Assembly (NCBI GenBank): GCA_027621915.1 | Contig: JAQCAD010000012.1 | Coordinates: 21,280-85,279, forward strand | Direction: 5' to 3' | Length of the DNA stretch: 64,000 bases | From: Pseudomonadota bacterium | GTDB lineage: Bacteria > Pseudomonadota > Gammaproteobacteria > Steroidobacterales > Woeseiaceae | Shown: piece by piece, positions 8,455 to 19,550 of the stretch | How positions within the stretch are numbered: the stretch's first letter is position 1 | Layout of the letters: every line of letters starts with the position of its first letter | Translations under genes and position numbers: made by a program | Notes under the pieces: generated by a model | Databases searched by the model: none | Seen by the model: the letters and a program-made list of their open reading frames with translations, nothing else | Told to the model about the DNA's origin: nothing

Positions 8455-9798
8455 CTACTTGCCGCGCAGCTGTCGATCGATTGAAAAAGCGGCCAGCTTG
8501 CCATCCTGTACCGCAGTCACCGTGAGGTCGTCGTGTCCGTAAATGCAGTCACCACCCGCCCAGACACCTTCCAGTGAAGTTCGACGCTGCTCGTCGACTA
8601 CGAGTCTGCCGCTTCGCTGGTCAATCGATTCGGCGACCAGTCCAAGTGTGTCCTCGTCAATTGCCTGACCAACCGCCTTGAAAACAATGTCGGCGTCGAC
8701 AATCCATGTCTCGCCAGTCGAGAGAAGGTCGCCATTCTCGTCGATCTCCGTACTCTCGAAGTGCACCCTGGTTGCGCCGTCGACTTTTTCGAGTTTGACC
8801 GGCATTGACCAGTAGCGAATCCCAACTCCGTTGGTTTGTGCGAACTCGCGCTCGAACTGGCTTGCACCCATTTTCTCCGGGCCGCGACGGTAGACAATCT
8901 GCACCTCCTCGCTGCCCAGTCGCTTGCTCTGCACGGCGACATCAATCGCGGTCATCCCGCCGCCGATAACGACGACCCGACGGCCAGTAGGAAGGCTGCT
9001 TTTGTCCTCGGCTTGCCGAATGTCCGCGATAAAGTCGACCGCGTTCATAACAACGTCGCTATCCTCGTTGCCCAGTCCAAGGTCATTGACACCGCCCAGG
9101 CCAAACCCCAGGAAGACAGCGTCAAAGCCCTGACGCAATTCATCGAATGTGACGTCGGCGCCCAGAATCGTATTCGCGCGCACCTCGATGCCGCCGATCT
9201 TGAGGATCCATTCGACCTCGCGCTGGGCGAAGTCATTCACGGTCTTATATGCCGCGATGCCATATTCATTGAGCCCGCCCAGTTTGCTGTCACGATTGAA
9301 AACCACGACACGATGGCCAAGCATAGCCAGTCTGTGCGCACACGAGAGTCCGGCGGGTCCGCCACCGACGACCGCGACACTTTTGCCCGTTGACTTTGCT
9401 CGCTCAAACATTGGTAACCCGCGCTCAAAAACCGGATCCGTAGCGTAACGCTGCAATCGGCCGATATTGACTGGCTTGTCTTCATGCGTGTGTCGTACGC
9501 AGGCTTCCTCACAGAGCACTTCTGTCGGGCAGACGCGCGCACACATGCCGCCCATGATGTTTTCACGCAGAATGGTTTGCGCCGAACCGAGCACGTTGTA
9601 ACTACGGATTTTCTGGATGAATCCCGGTATGTCTATACCCGTGGGGCAGGCAGTCGTGCAGGGGGCGTCGTAACAAAAATAGCAGCGGTCGGCTTCAATC
9701 AACGCTTCGGACCGCGACAGTGGCGGATGCATGTCACCAAAATTTCGACTGATCTCCTCAGTTGTCAGTCGACCGGTCCTGATGTCGGGCTTGGACAT
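8455..9798 (-). CDS. preT: NAD(P)-dependent dihydropyrimidine dehydrogenase, PreT subunit (glutamate-synthase small-subunit-like)
   Basis: Electron-transfer partner of PreA, moving reducing equivalents from NAD(P)H through FAD and Fe-S clusters to the FMN subunit. It is 447 aa. The N-terminal cysteine-rich region has CYFCYDAPCTTACPTG and CARVCPTEVLCEEAC. The FAD dinucleotide motif is VVGGGPAGLSCA (residues about 142-153) and the NAD(P) motif is VVIGGGMTAIDVA. A second FAD segment, GVWAGGDC, is near the C-terminus. It lies between dihydropyrimidinase (2 bp gap) and preA in the same operon. Confidence 0.95.
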   Translation of the reverse strand: MSKPDIRTGRLTTEEISRNFGDMHPPLSRSEALIEADRCYFCYDAPCTTACPTGIDIPGFIQKIRSYNVLGSAQTILRENIMGGMCARVCPTEVLCEEACVRHTHEDKPVNIGRLQRYATDPVFERGLPMFERAKSTGKSVAVVGGGPAGLSCAHRLAMLGHRVVVFNRDSKLGGLNEYGIAAYKTVNDFAQREVEWILKIGGIEVRANTILGADVTFDELRQGFDAVFLGFGLGGVNDLGLGNEDSDVVMNAVDFIADIRQAEDKSSLPTGRRVVVIGGGMTAIDVAVQSKRLGSEEVQIVYRRGPEKMGASQFEREFAQTNGVGIRYWSMPVKLEKVDGATRVHFESTEIDENGDLLSTGETWIVDADIVFKAVGQAIDEDTLGLVAESIDQRSGRLVVDEQRRTSLEGVWAGGDCIYGHDDLTVTAVQDGKLAAFSIDRQLRGK

Positions 9799-9800
9799 AA

Positions 9801-12699
<2,899 letters not shown>

Positions 12700-12706
12700 T
12701 TATTGG

Positions 12707-13579
12707 CTATCCCTCGATCAGGTCGAGATAGAGCTCGGGCCTGCGGTCACGGAAGAATTGCCAGGTATTCCTGACCTCGCGAATCATGTCGAGATCTATT
12801 TCGTGAACCAGCAGCTCATCATCGCCGTAGCTTGCCTGCGCTTCGATCGATCCGCGTGGATTGACGATGTAGCTGGAGCCATAAAATTCGCCCATCTTGT
12901 CCGCCCAGGGTTGTTCTTTGCCGATGCGATTGATCGCCCCGATGAAGACGCCGTTAGCCGCGGCCGAAGCGGGCTGCTCAAGTTCCCACAGATATTTGCT
13001 GAGGCCGGCAACCGTTGCGGATGGATTAACGATGAATTCGGCACCATTAAGCGCCAGTGCCCGCCAGCCTTCGGGAAAATGCCGGTCGTAACAGATGTAC
13101 ACGCCGAGTTTCAGGTAAGCCGTTTCGAACACCGGGTATCCAAGGTCGCCCGGCTTGAAGAAAAACTTTTCGTAAAAGCCCGGATCAACCTGTGGAATGT
13201 GGGTTTTTCGATATTTTCCGAGATACGTGCCATCGGCATCGATGACGGCGGCGGTGTTGTAATAGACGCCGGGCATTTCCTCTTCGTAGATCGGTACAAC
13301 GATGACCATGTTGTACTTCTTTGCGTATTTCTGCATCAGCTGTGTGGTGTGGCCATCGGGGATTGATTCTGCCGCCGCGTACCATTTTCTGTCCTGGCTG
13401 GGGCAGAAATACGGCTGCGTGAAAACCTCCTGGAAGCAAAGTACCTGTACGCCCTGTTTTCCGGCGTCTTCAATATACGGCTTGTGTGCCTCGAGCATTA
13501 CGTCGCGAATTTCGTCGGGGTCTTTAGAAGAGTCCCCTTTGAACGCCATCTGTATCAATCCGCATTTTACTTTCGCCAT
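12707..13579 (-). CDS. N-carbamoyl-beta-alanine amidohydrolase (beta-ureidopropionase, nitrilase superfamily)
   Basis: Third step of reductive pyrimidine degradation: N-carbamoyl-beta-alanine to beta-alanine, CO2 and ammonia. The Glu-Lys-Cys triad of the nitrilase superfamily is visible as E in VPIYEEE, K in GKYRKTHIP and C in VYICYDRHFPEGWR. I took the ATG at 13579 (290 aa, MAKVKCGLIQ) because GAGG lies 6 nt upstream of it. A 13-residue upstream extension is open but does not look like the family. It is the first gene of the minus-strand pyrimidine operon, so its promoter should lie in the 235 bp region shared with the divergent 5'-nucleotidase. Confidence 0.93.
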   Translation of the reverse strand: MAKVKCGLIQMAFKGDSSKDPDEIRDVMLEAHKPYIEDAGKQGVQVLCFQEVFTQPYFCPSQDRKWYAAAESIPDGHTTQLMQKYAKKYNMVIVVPIYEEEMPGVYYNTAAVIDADGTYLGKYRKTHIPQVDPGFYEKFFFKPGDLGYPVFETAYLKLGVYICYDRHFPEGWRALALNGAEFIVNPSATVAGLSKYLWELEQPASAAANGVFIGAINRIGKEQPWADKMGEFYGSSYIVNPRGSIEAQASYGDDELLVHEIDLDMIREVRNTWQFFRDRRPELYLDLIEG

Positions 13580-13814
13580 CACGGGCCTCGCTTCGTAATT
13601 GACGCTGCCGCAGACCACGGCCAGCGTAGGAAATCTTGACTAGATAGATAACATTCTAGCCATAAGACCGCGATTTTCCTATCGTTTCACCAATATAAGA
13701 GATGGCAGCGTGTTTGAAGGGACATGCGCGTCCATCTCGGGCATGCACAATCGCAATAGGCCGGGCAAGCAGGCAGAATCGGCGTTCCAGTGTTGAATGG
13801 TCGCGAGTTCCGAC
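13580..13814. promoter_or_regulatory. Divergent intergenic region between pyrimidine operon and 5'-nucleotidase
   Basis: This 235 bp gap separates two genes reading away from each other, so it must hold both promoters. I see no convincing sigma-70 pair or long palindrome. The stretch around 13636-13665 is AT-rich compared with its flanks and could contain the minus-strand promoter. The assignment rests on gene orientation only. Confidence 0.4.
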
Positions 13815-15413
13815 ATGCATGTGATATGCCGAATTTTTCTTGTTCTTTTTCCTGTGCTGGTTGGTTGTGCGACCGAATCCGTCATCACGGATCCGCTTGC
13901 TGACCAGACCCTGACATTCATTCATCTGAACGATACCTATCGCGTCGACGCCGTCGAAGAAGGAAAGCGGGGTGGATTCAGTCGCGTGGCAACACTCGTT
14001 CGCGAGCTGAAAGCACAAGGCAGAGACGTACGCATTCTGCATGGTGGTGATTTCCTCTATCCCTCGCTTGAAAGCCAGCTCTGGAATGGAGAGCAGATGG
14101 TGGAGGCAATGAATTTTCTGGACGACCTGGCACCCATGTACGTTGTGCCCGGCAATCACGAATTCGATCCGCGATCGGCAGATGAAGTCATGCAGAGAAT
14201 TCGTGAGTCAAGATTCGAATGGCTTGGGGATAATTTTCACCTGGCGACAGGAGATAAAGACATTGACGATCGTCTCCGAAGTGCGTTTACGTTTAAGTTC
14301 GGCGAAAGGAAAATTGGAATTTTCGCGCTGACTGTGGATGCGAATGATGGTGGAAATGCGCGGGATTACACGCCATTTGAAGAGGGCTACGTTGAACATG
14401 CGGAGCGAGTGATTCAGCAATTCGAGGCGGAGGGCGCGGATCTGGTATTCGGGCTAACGCACCTCTATTTGTCTGACGACATTGTGCTCGCGAAGCTCAG
14501 GGAACATCACCCGAAGTTTCAGTTCATTGCTGGCGGCCACGAACATGAGCCGGAATTCGTACAGGGCGATACGAAGAACGCCATGATCATGAAAGGCGCT
14601 TCGAATGCGAGGACGATCTGGCAGATTGATGTGCAGTTCGTGAATGGGGTCCCGGATGTTAGGTCGCGGCAAATTGCCGTTGACGAGTCAATAGAACCGG
14701 ACGACGAGTACCAGGTAATCGCCACCAAATGGCGGTCGAAATTGCTGGAATTGGTACCGTTCTTGCCAAGCCGCATCGGCGATGCTGCAGAATCCTTTGA
14801 TGGACGGGAGGTTGCGATCAGGAGTGGAGATACCAACTGGGGAATGTTCATAGCAGATCAGATGCGAACGGCCTTCGGGACGCCCATTGCGGATTTTGCG
14901 CTGGTCAACGGCGGCACATTGAGGATCGATGACTTCATTGCCGAGGACATAACATTCGAAGACATTGGCCGCACGTTCGGTTTCTCGTCTTACCTTCGAT
15001 ACATGACGATGGATGGTCGTGATTTTCGCGAAATGATCGAAGCCGGTTATCGAGGGCTAGGTCCGAGCAAGGGATATTTCCCGCAAATCTCGGGCTTTCG
15101 TGTTTGCGTCGATAGAGACCGCCCGGACGGCGAGCGAATCGTGCAAATGCAAATACCGGTCGACGGCGCCTGGCAGGACATTGACCCCGGCAAGGCATAC
15201 AAAGTCATCGCGCCCGACTTTATTTATCGCGGTGGCGACGGCTACGACTTTTCGAAAGCTCGTGATGTTTCGCGCCCGGGATCGGAACTGAAATATCTTG
15301 TGCTGGATGCAGTAATCCGGGCACAGGCCGACGGGCAAAAGGTTGGTGCCGATCTGGATGCGCCTGGCTCACGTTTCGCTCTGTTGCACGCGGGTGCTGA
15401 CACCTGTTTCTGA
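13815..15413 (+). CDS. 5'-nucleotidase/UshA-family metallophosphoesterase lipoprotein
   Basis: Extracytoplasmic two-metal phosphoesterase, probably removing phosphate from nucleotides so the nucleosides can be imported. I chose the ATG at 13815 (532 aa) because the signal peptide then ends in a lipobox, VLVGC. Metallophosphoesterase motifs follow in order: LNDTYRVD (residues about 36-43), LHGGDFL, PGNHEFDP, GLTHLYLSDD and AGGHEHEPE. A C-terminal 5'-nucleotidase domain begins around residue 310, with ALVNGGTLRI. In the first motif, the usual D-x-H histidine is replaced by tyrosine. The stop codon lies inside a tandem repeat. It is monocistronic, divergent from the pyrimidine operon and convergent with a TonB receptor. 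Confidence 0.88.
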   Translation: MHVICRIFLVLFPVLVGCATESVITDPLADQTLTFIHLNDTYRVDAVEEGKRGGFSRVATLVRELKAQGRDVRILHGGDFLYPSLESQLWNGEQMVEAMNFLDDLAPMYVVPGNHEFDPRSADEVMQRIRESRFEWLGDNFHLATGDKDIDDRLRSAFTFKFGERKIGIFALTVDANDGGNARDYTPFEEGYVEHAERVIQQFEAEGADLVFGLTHLYLSDDIVLAKLREHHPKFQFIAGGHEHEPEFVQGDTKNAMIMKGASNARTIWQIDVQFVNGVPDVRSRQIAVDESIEPDDEYQVIATKWRSKLLELVPFLPSRIGDAAESFDGREVAIRSGDTNWGMFIADQMRTAFGTPIADFALVNGGTLRIDDFIAEDITFEDIGRTFGFSSYLRYMTMDGRDFREMIEAGYRGLGPSKGYFPQISGFRVCVDRDRPDGERIVQMQIPVDGAWQDIDPGKAYKVIAPDFIYRGGDGYDFSKARDVSRPGSELKYLVLDAVIRAQADGQKVGADLDAPGSRFALLHAGADTCF

Positions 15414-15474
15414 CAAACTGGGTCAGAGCCCGATTCTACTGACAAACTGGGTCAGAGCCCGATTCTGACCCCGG
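15411..15474. repeat. Two tandem copies of a 29-bp repeat, overlapping a stop codon
   Basis: Two head-to-tail copies of a 29 bp unit occupy 15411-15439 and 15440-15468 and are identical over their first 27 bases. The unit begins TGACAAACTGGGTCAGAGCC. The TGA at the start of copy 1 is the stop codon of the 5'-nucleotidase gene. A short GACCCC tail follows copy 2 and can pair with the internal GGGTC. Similar GGGTCAGA-type elements are common intergenic repeats in gammaproteobacteria, sometimes tied to Y1-type (REP-associated) transposases. That link is from memory and is not shown here. Confidence 0.75.
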
Positions 15475-15491
15475 ATCCCAATCGCGTGGGC

Positions 15492-15521
15492 AAAAAAAGG
15501 CGGTCCGAAGACCGCCCTTTG
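15492..15521 (-). terminator. Rho-independent terminator for the TonB-dependent receptor gene
   Basis: On the minus strand a 7 bp GC stem (GGCGGTC/GACCGCC, plus strand 15499-15505 and 15510-15516) closes a TTCG tetraloop and is followed by a run of seven T. It lies 20 bp past the stop of the receptor gene that ends at 15541. The plus-strand side has only CTTTG, so it acts mainly for the minus strand. Confidence 0.92.
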
Positions 15522-15540
15522 ATCGTTGCTACAGTTCCAA

Positions 15541-18500
15541 CTAGAACTGGAATTTCGCTCCAAGCTGGATTTTGTATACCGACTGCCGTCCGAAGAATGA
15601 AGACGGATCGGTAGCGTCATCGAAAGTACTGCCGGTGCTTCCGGACCCGTATACGTACTGGCCGTTAGCGTTCAACGACACTTCATCCACCGCCGTATAG
15701 TTGAACGGGAAGGAAACCTGTTCAACCCGGCCCCAGTCGTCGTTCAGCAAGTTGCCGATGTTCTCGACGTCGAGGAACAGGTGCAGCTTCGTTTCACCAA
15801 CGCCCGGCATATCAAACAGCCCGACTTCCTGTTGCAGACGCAGATTGAACCGGGTAGCGCTTGACGTTTCACGGAAGTTACGAGCCAAAATCGTCCCGCG
15901 GGCGCCGTCGAGACCAGCCGCAGTGATAAAAGCGTTGAAGTCCGCCTCGACAACAGGATCGTTGACCAGCGCTCCCGGCGTATTATTGAAAATCACACCC
16001 GCGTCGCCCAGTGTCGGAACATACATCAGCTGACTGTCGCGTCGTGAGAAGGTTGTATCACCACCCCAGACGGAAGAGTCACCAGAGCCTTCGCGCATAG
16101 TATAGCTGTATGGCTTGCCACTGCGGTATTCGAAAAACAGGCTTGCTCTCGTGACGTTGTCGCCGAACAGGTCTTTCGACCAATCAAGAGTTCCGTTGAT
16201 TCGATCCTTGATCTCGAAATCGGATGTAGAGAGCTGCCGGTTGTTCCGGTCAAACGTGGCCGGGCGTCCGTAGTTAGAGCTGACTGTGGAGCTCTGACCT
16301 GGATTGACGTCTTCCGCATCCATTCGCGTGTAATGCAAGGTCATTCCGAACAGACCAGCACGTGTGTCCCACGCCTTGTCCAGGCTTAACGAGAAGGTAT
16401 TCGCAGATCCCTTGTCCGTATTGGTCAGCATGACGTCATAAACCGGCGGTCGATCATAAATGGGTCGGCCGTCCGGAGCGGTGTTGATTTGAGTGCGCGC
16501 GAGGTCGATCCACTCAACGGCCTGCGATACGTCCGACAGAACTGCTTCGGCAGTTACGTTCCAACCGTCGCCCAAGGGTCCGAAGTCGAATTCGTGTTCA
16601 ACCGCCAGGTTGTATTTCCAACTTGCCGGGATGTCGAACCCGGGGTCAGTCAGTTCGACATCTCCTGCACCAGAGAACATGCAATCCTGTACCGCCTGGG
16701 CCACGTTGCGTGCGTCTACATTGGACAACGCCGCTGGCGAGCTGGAAACGCCGGCACAAGCAGCATTAACTGCGCCCGCGTCGTCCGGTACGACGATGGT
16801 TACGCCATCATTCGAGTAGGAATTCGAAATCCATACACCCGGGTTTCCGCCGGAGAAAAGACCAATGCCACCACGCAGCCTGGTGCCGGAGTCAAAATCG
16901 TAGACGAATCCGACTCGCGGCATAGCGATATTCCGCCCATCCAGCGACTCCGTGTTGCTAAAGCCGTGTCGCGCCTGGAAGTTGGCATTTTCACGGGGAG
17001 TATCATCGGAGGTATACCAGTCATAGCGCAGACCATACTGGATCGTAAGCTGATCCGTTACGTCCCAGATGTCCTGAATGTAAAAACTGTTGACCTGGTA
17101 CTCAAATGCAGCGGCCGCATCGGATTTGACGTTGCTGAACGCATTGGAATAATCAAGTGTTGCAGCCTGGCGCCCTTCGTACGAATTCACACAGTCAATA
17201 GTGAATATGCAGTCAAATTCGTAAAGTCCATTCGAGCCCGGATTGAACACGTTGAAAATATCGAGACTGTCGCGCTCGAGACCCGCCGATATCGTGTGGT
17301 CGTTCCACAAGTAGTCTCCCTTGATCTTCCACTGGAACTGATCATTTCCGAGCTCGTTGGAGTGGCGATATTCGTCCGCTCCAACCCGTACGGCCCCGCC
17401 GCCGAGAGTATCGATTGTCATTTGCGCCAGATCGGTGCCGGACAAGGAGTTCTGTCCGGTTAACCTTTCCTGAGAGGCGATCTTGATTTCCGTAGAAAAA
17501 GCGTCAGTCCAGGTCGAGAAAAGTTGTGCGGAGACAGATTTGAAATCTTCCGAGCGATCGTACCAGTTCGATGTCAATCCGATCTGGTTGTTATAAGTCG
17601 AATTGCCCTGGGGGACGAGAGTATTACCGATAACATCCTGGTACGTTACGGACAGTGTGTGATCATCAGCCAGCGCCCAGTCGAGTTTGACCAGCAGGGT
17701 TTCGCTCTTTATGTCCTTGCCAGCATTTGGAAGCGCGCCGGCATCGAAACCGTAAACAGAATTTGAAAGAGCAAGGACGTCATCCAGGTCTTGTTGAGTG
17801 ACCTCTGAGATTTCAATATCCCGTCCGGATCCGGCAGGCCCAAATCTCAGGGATTGCGTGTCAGTGCCGGTCCATTCTTCGTAGCTGGCAAAAAGCCAGA
17901 GTTTATCTTTGATGATCGGACCGCCAATGGTTGCCGCAATCGTGTCTTCGTCAAACAATCCGAGGCTAACGGTGTCATTTTCGGTTTTGTCTCCATGCAG
18001 GCTGTCGTCCGAATGCAGCACAGTGATGGAGCCGTCCCACTCATTGGTTCCGGATCTGGTAACGGCATTGATCGTGCCACCCGTGAATCCGCCAAATGAC
18101 ACATCGAAAGGCGAAGTTTCAACAGACATCTGCGCGATTGCATCGATTGAAATTGGCGCCCTCTGGGTCGGGAAGCCGCTGTTGTTTAAACCGAAGTCGT
18201 CGTTTTGACGAACGCCATCGACCGTGAGGCTGTTCATGCGATTGTTCGTGCCCGCGATTGATATTGCATTTTGGTTCGTATAATCAATGATGACTCGCGG
18301 GTCCTGCGTCACAATGTTTTTGAAGTCACGGTTTGCGTTCGCTTGCCCGTCAATATTTTCCGAATCGAAATTTGACGCGGCGCCAATTCGGAAGAAAGTG
18401 TCCTGCTGAGATGCGGACACAACGATTTCCTCAATCGCCGTCACTCGTGTGACGAGGTTGAGGACGTAGGGTTCTGATAACGATATGTAGATCTGCTCGA

Positions 18501-18804
18501 TCCGATCTTCGCCATATGACGAAGAACGAGCCAGTGTCGCGACATAAGGTCCGCCAACTCGTAGTCCCGTAACTCTATAGGTGCCCGCCGAATTTGTCTG
18601 TCTGCTTGCGGTTATTCCTGTCCCCATATGGGTCACAGTTATCTGAGCGCCGGCGACCGGATTTCCGTTAGGGTCGTTCACAGAACCTTGAATGGAAGAC
18701 GTCGTCTGTTGTGCGAATCCTGCAACAGGCAATACGAGCAGCATGATTGCCGTCAGTGCAATCCGGCCAAGGTCGCGGATTGAACGGTTCGAGTTATATT
18801 TCAT
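15541..18804 (-). CDS. TonB-dependent receptor with N-terminal carboxypeptidase-regulatory-like domain (Oar-type)
   Basis: Outer-membrane active transporter of 1087 aa. Order of parts: signal peptide ending near VAGFAQQ (residues about 15-32); a carboxypeptidase-regulatory-like beta domain with IQGSVNDPNGNPVAGAQI and YRVTGLRVGGPY (about 35-115); a plug with EEIVVSASQ, NSLTVDGVRQ and GGFTGGTINAVTRSG; then a long barrel ending in the aromatic GAKFQF expected for BAM insertion. A GGGGA ribosome site precedes the ATG at 18804. It lies between 5'-nucleotidase and a second receptor inside a nucleoside locus, which suggests uptake of nucleosides or oligonucleotides. That substrate is an inference. 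Oar-type receptors are otherwise linked to peptides and sugars. Confidence 0.93.
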   Translation of the reverse strand: MKYNSNRSIRDLGRIALTAIMLLVLPVAGFAQQTTSSIQGSVNDPNGNPVAGAQITVTHMGTGITASRQTNSAGTYRVTGLRVGGPYVATLARSSSYGEDRIEQIYISLSEPYVLNLVTRVTAIEEIVVSASQQDTFFRIGAASNFDSENIDGQANANRDFKNIVTQDPRVIIDYTNQNAISIAGTNNRMNSLTVDGVRQNDDFGLNNSGFPTQRAPISIDAIAQMSVETSPFDVSFGGFTGGTINAVTRSGTNEWDGSITVLHSDDSLHGDKTENDTVSLGLFDEDTIAATIGGPIIKDKLWLFASYEEWTGTDTQSLRFGPAGSGRDIEISEVTQQDLDDVLALSNSVYGFDAGALPNAGKDIKSETLLVKLDWALADDHTLSVTYQDVIGNTLVPQGNSTYNNQIGLTSNWYDRSEDFKSVSAQLFSTWTDAFSTEIKIASQERLTGQNSLSGTDLAQMTIDTLGGGAVRVGADEYRHSNELGNDQFQWKIKGDYLWNDHTISAGLERDSLDIFNVFNPGSNGLYEFDCIFTIDCVNSYEGRQAATLDYSNAFSNVKSDAAAAFEYQVNSFYIQDIWDVTDQLTIQYGLRYDWYTSDDTPRENANFQARHGFSNTESLDGRNIAMPRVGFVYDFDSGTRLRGGIGLFSGGNPGVWISNSYSNDGVTIVVPDDAGAVNAACAGVSSSPAALSNVDARNVAQAVQDCMFSGAGDVELTDPGFDIPASWKYNLAVEHEFDFGPLGDGWNVTAEAVLSDVSQAVEWIDLARTQINTAPDGRPIYDRPPVYDVMLTNTDKGSANTFSLSLDKAWDTRAGLFGMTLHYTRMDAEDVNPGQSSTVSSNYGRPATFDRNNRQLSTSDFEIKDRINGTLDWSKDLFGDNVTRASLFFEYRSGKPYSYTMREGSGDSSVWGGDTTFSRRDSQLMYVPTLGDAGVIFNNTPGALVNDPVVEADFNAFITAAGLDGARGTILARNFRETSSATRFNLRLQQEVGLFDMPGVGETKLHLFLDVENIGNLLNDDWGRVEQVSFPFNYTAVDEVSLNANGQYVYGSGSTGSTFDDATDPSSFFGRQSVYKIQLGAKFQF

Positions 18805-19068
18805 TATTGGTCCCCGAAGGTATAGAAAATGGAGCGTAATTTTTTATGCATTGTGACGATCTGGTCGCGCTCGGACTAACCGTTCGACGCGCCCTGTGTG
18901 GCCTGCGGTCGACATCGTCGTCTGCATTTGGAAGCTAATCTAGCGCAGCAGAAAAGCCCGTGCAATAAGGGTTTCACGATGAATTTCTGGCACTTGCGAG
19001 ATATTTATTGCCAGATCCCTGAGGCACTATTCGAAACGAGGTGACGAGGGCGCCCCAAGGTGTTGAAT
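18805..19068. other. Intergenic region upstream of the receptor gene
   Basis: This 264 bp stretch carries the presumed promoter of the minus-strand receptor gene and follows the stop of an inactive nuclease fragment. A 6-T run near 18841-18846 and surrounding AT-rich sequence mark the likely promoter zone, but no hexamer pair is convincing. No open frame of note. Confidence 0.3.
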
Positions 19069-19470
19069 CTATTTCGATTCGATCCTTAAGACGGCAGGCC
19101 AGTGGTCTGATACACCTGACCCTTTGGGCAATTCGAAACGCTTTGGCGTGCCATCGGGGGCGACCTGCCGGACGGTCCGGTTAGCAATCTCAACCGGATT
19201 TTCCTGCAAATCCCATGTTGCACGCGCGCCACAGCACGGCTTCCACAGGATCATATCGAGGAATGCCCACGTACCGTCGACCGCGTAATACGAGGTGCCG
19301 CTGCACGATGGGCAATAATCATTGCTCACCGCCCAATGCGGCCTGACATAGTGGTCAAGAAAATCGTTGTCACGATCGTCCGCCGATGTCGTATTGAAGT
19401 CGCCGGCCGCGAACACGGCTCGATCGTCCGGCAACGTCGCCACCAATTCAATGGGACGTGAGGGCGTCAT
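19069..19470 (-). pseudogene. C-terminal fragment of an endonuclease/exonuclease/phosphatase (EEP) family protein
   Basis: Only 133 codons of an EEP-superfamily enzyme remain. The conserved GDFNT (here AAGDFNTT, residues about 21-28) and the terminal SDHWPAV motif, which holds the catalytic Asp-His, are clear. The N-terminal half, with the first metal-binding asparagine and glutamate, is missing: directly upstream of the ATG lies the terminator of the neighbouring receptor gene. A cysteine-rich insert (CPSCSG, CCG) is unusual. With half the active site gone it is unlikely to be functional. Family members include secreted DNases and RNases, which would suit this locus. Confidence 0.82.
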
Positions 19471-19480
19471 CGCGCGGAAT

Positions 19481-19514
19481 AAAAAAAGCCCGACGATTTC
19501 TCGTCGGGCTTTTC
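19481..19514 (-). terminator. Bidirectional rho-independent terminator after second TonB receptor
   Basis: A perfect 9 bp stem (GCCCGACGA at 19488-19496 pairing with TCGTCGGGC at 19501-19509) encloses a four-base loop. It has seven A on its left and TTTT on its right, so it ends transcription best on the minus strand after the gene that stops at 19551. It also marks the breakpoint of the EEP fragment. Confidence 0.93.
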
Positions 19515-19550
19515 ATCTTTCACATCACCCCAACCCAACCTGGTGTGGGA

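Noticed and set aside
16489..17463. Long plus-strand open frame (324 codons) inside the receptor gene
   Set aside because: It lies fully antisense to a clear TonB-dependent receptor, has no family features, and its composition is that of a shadow frame.
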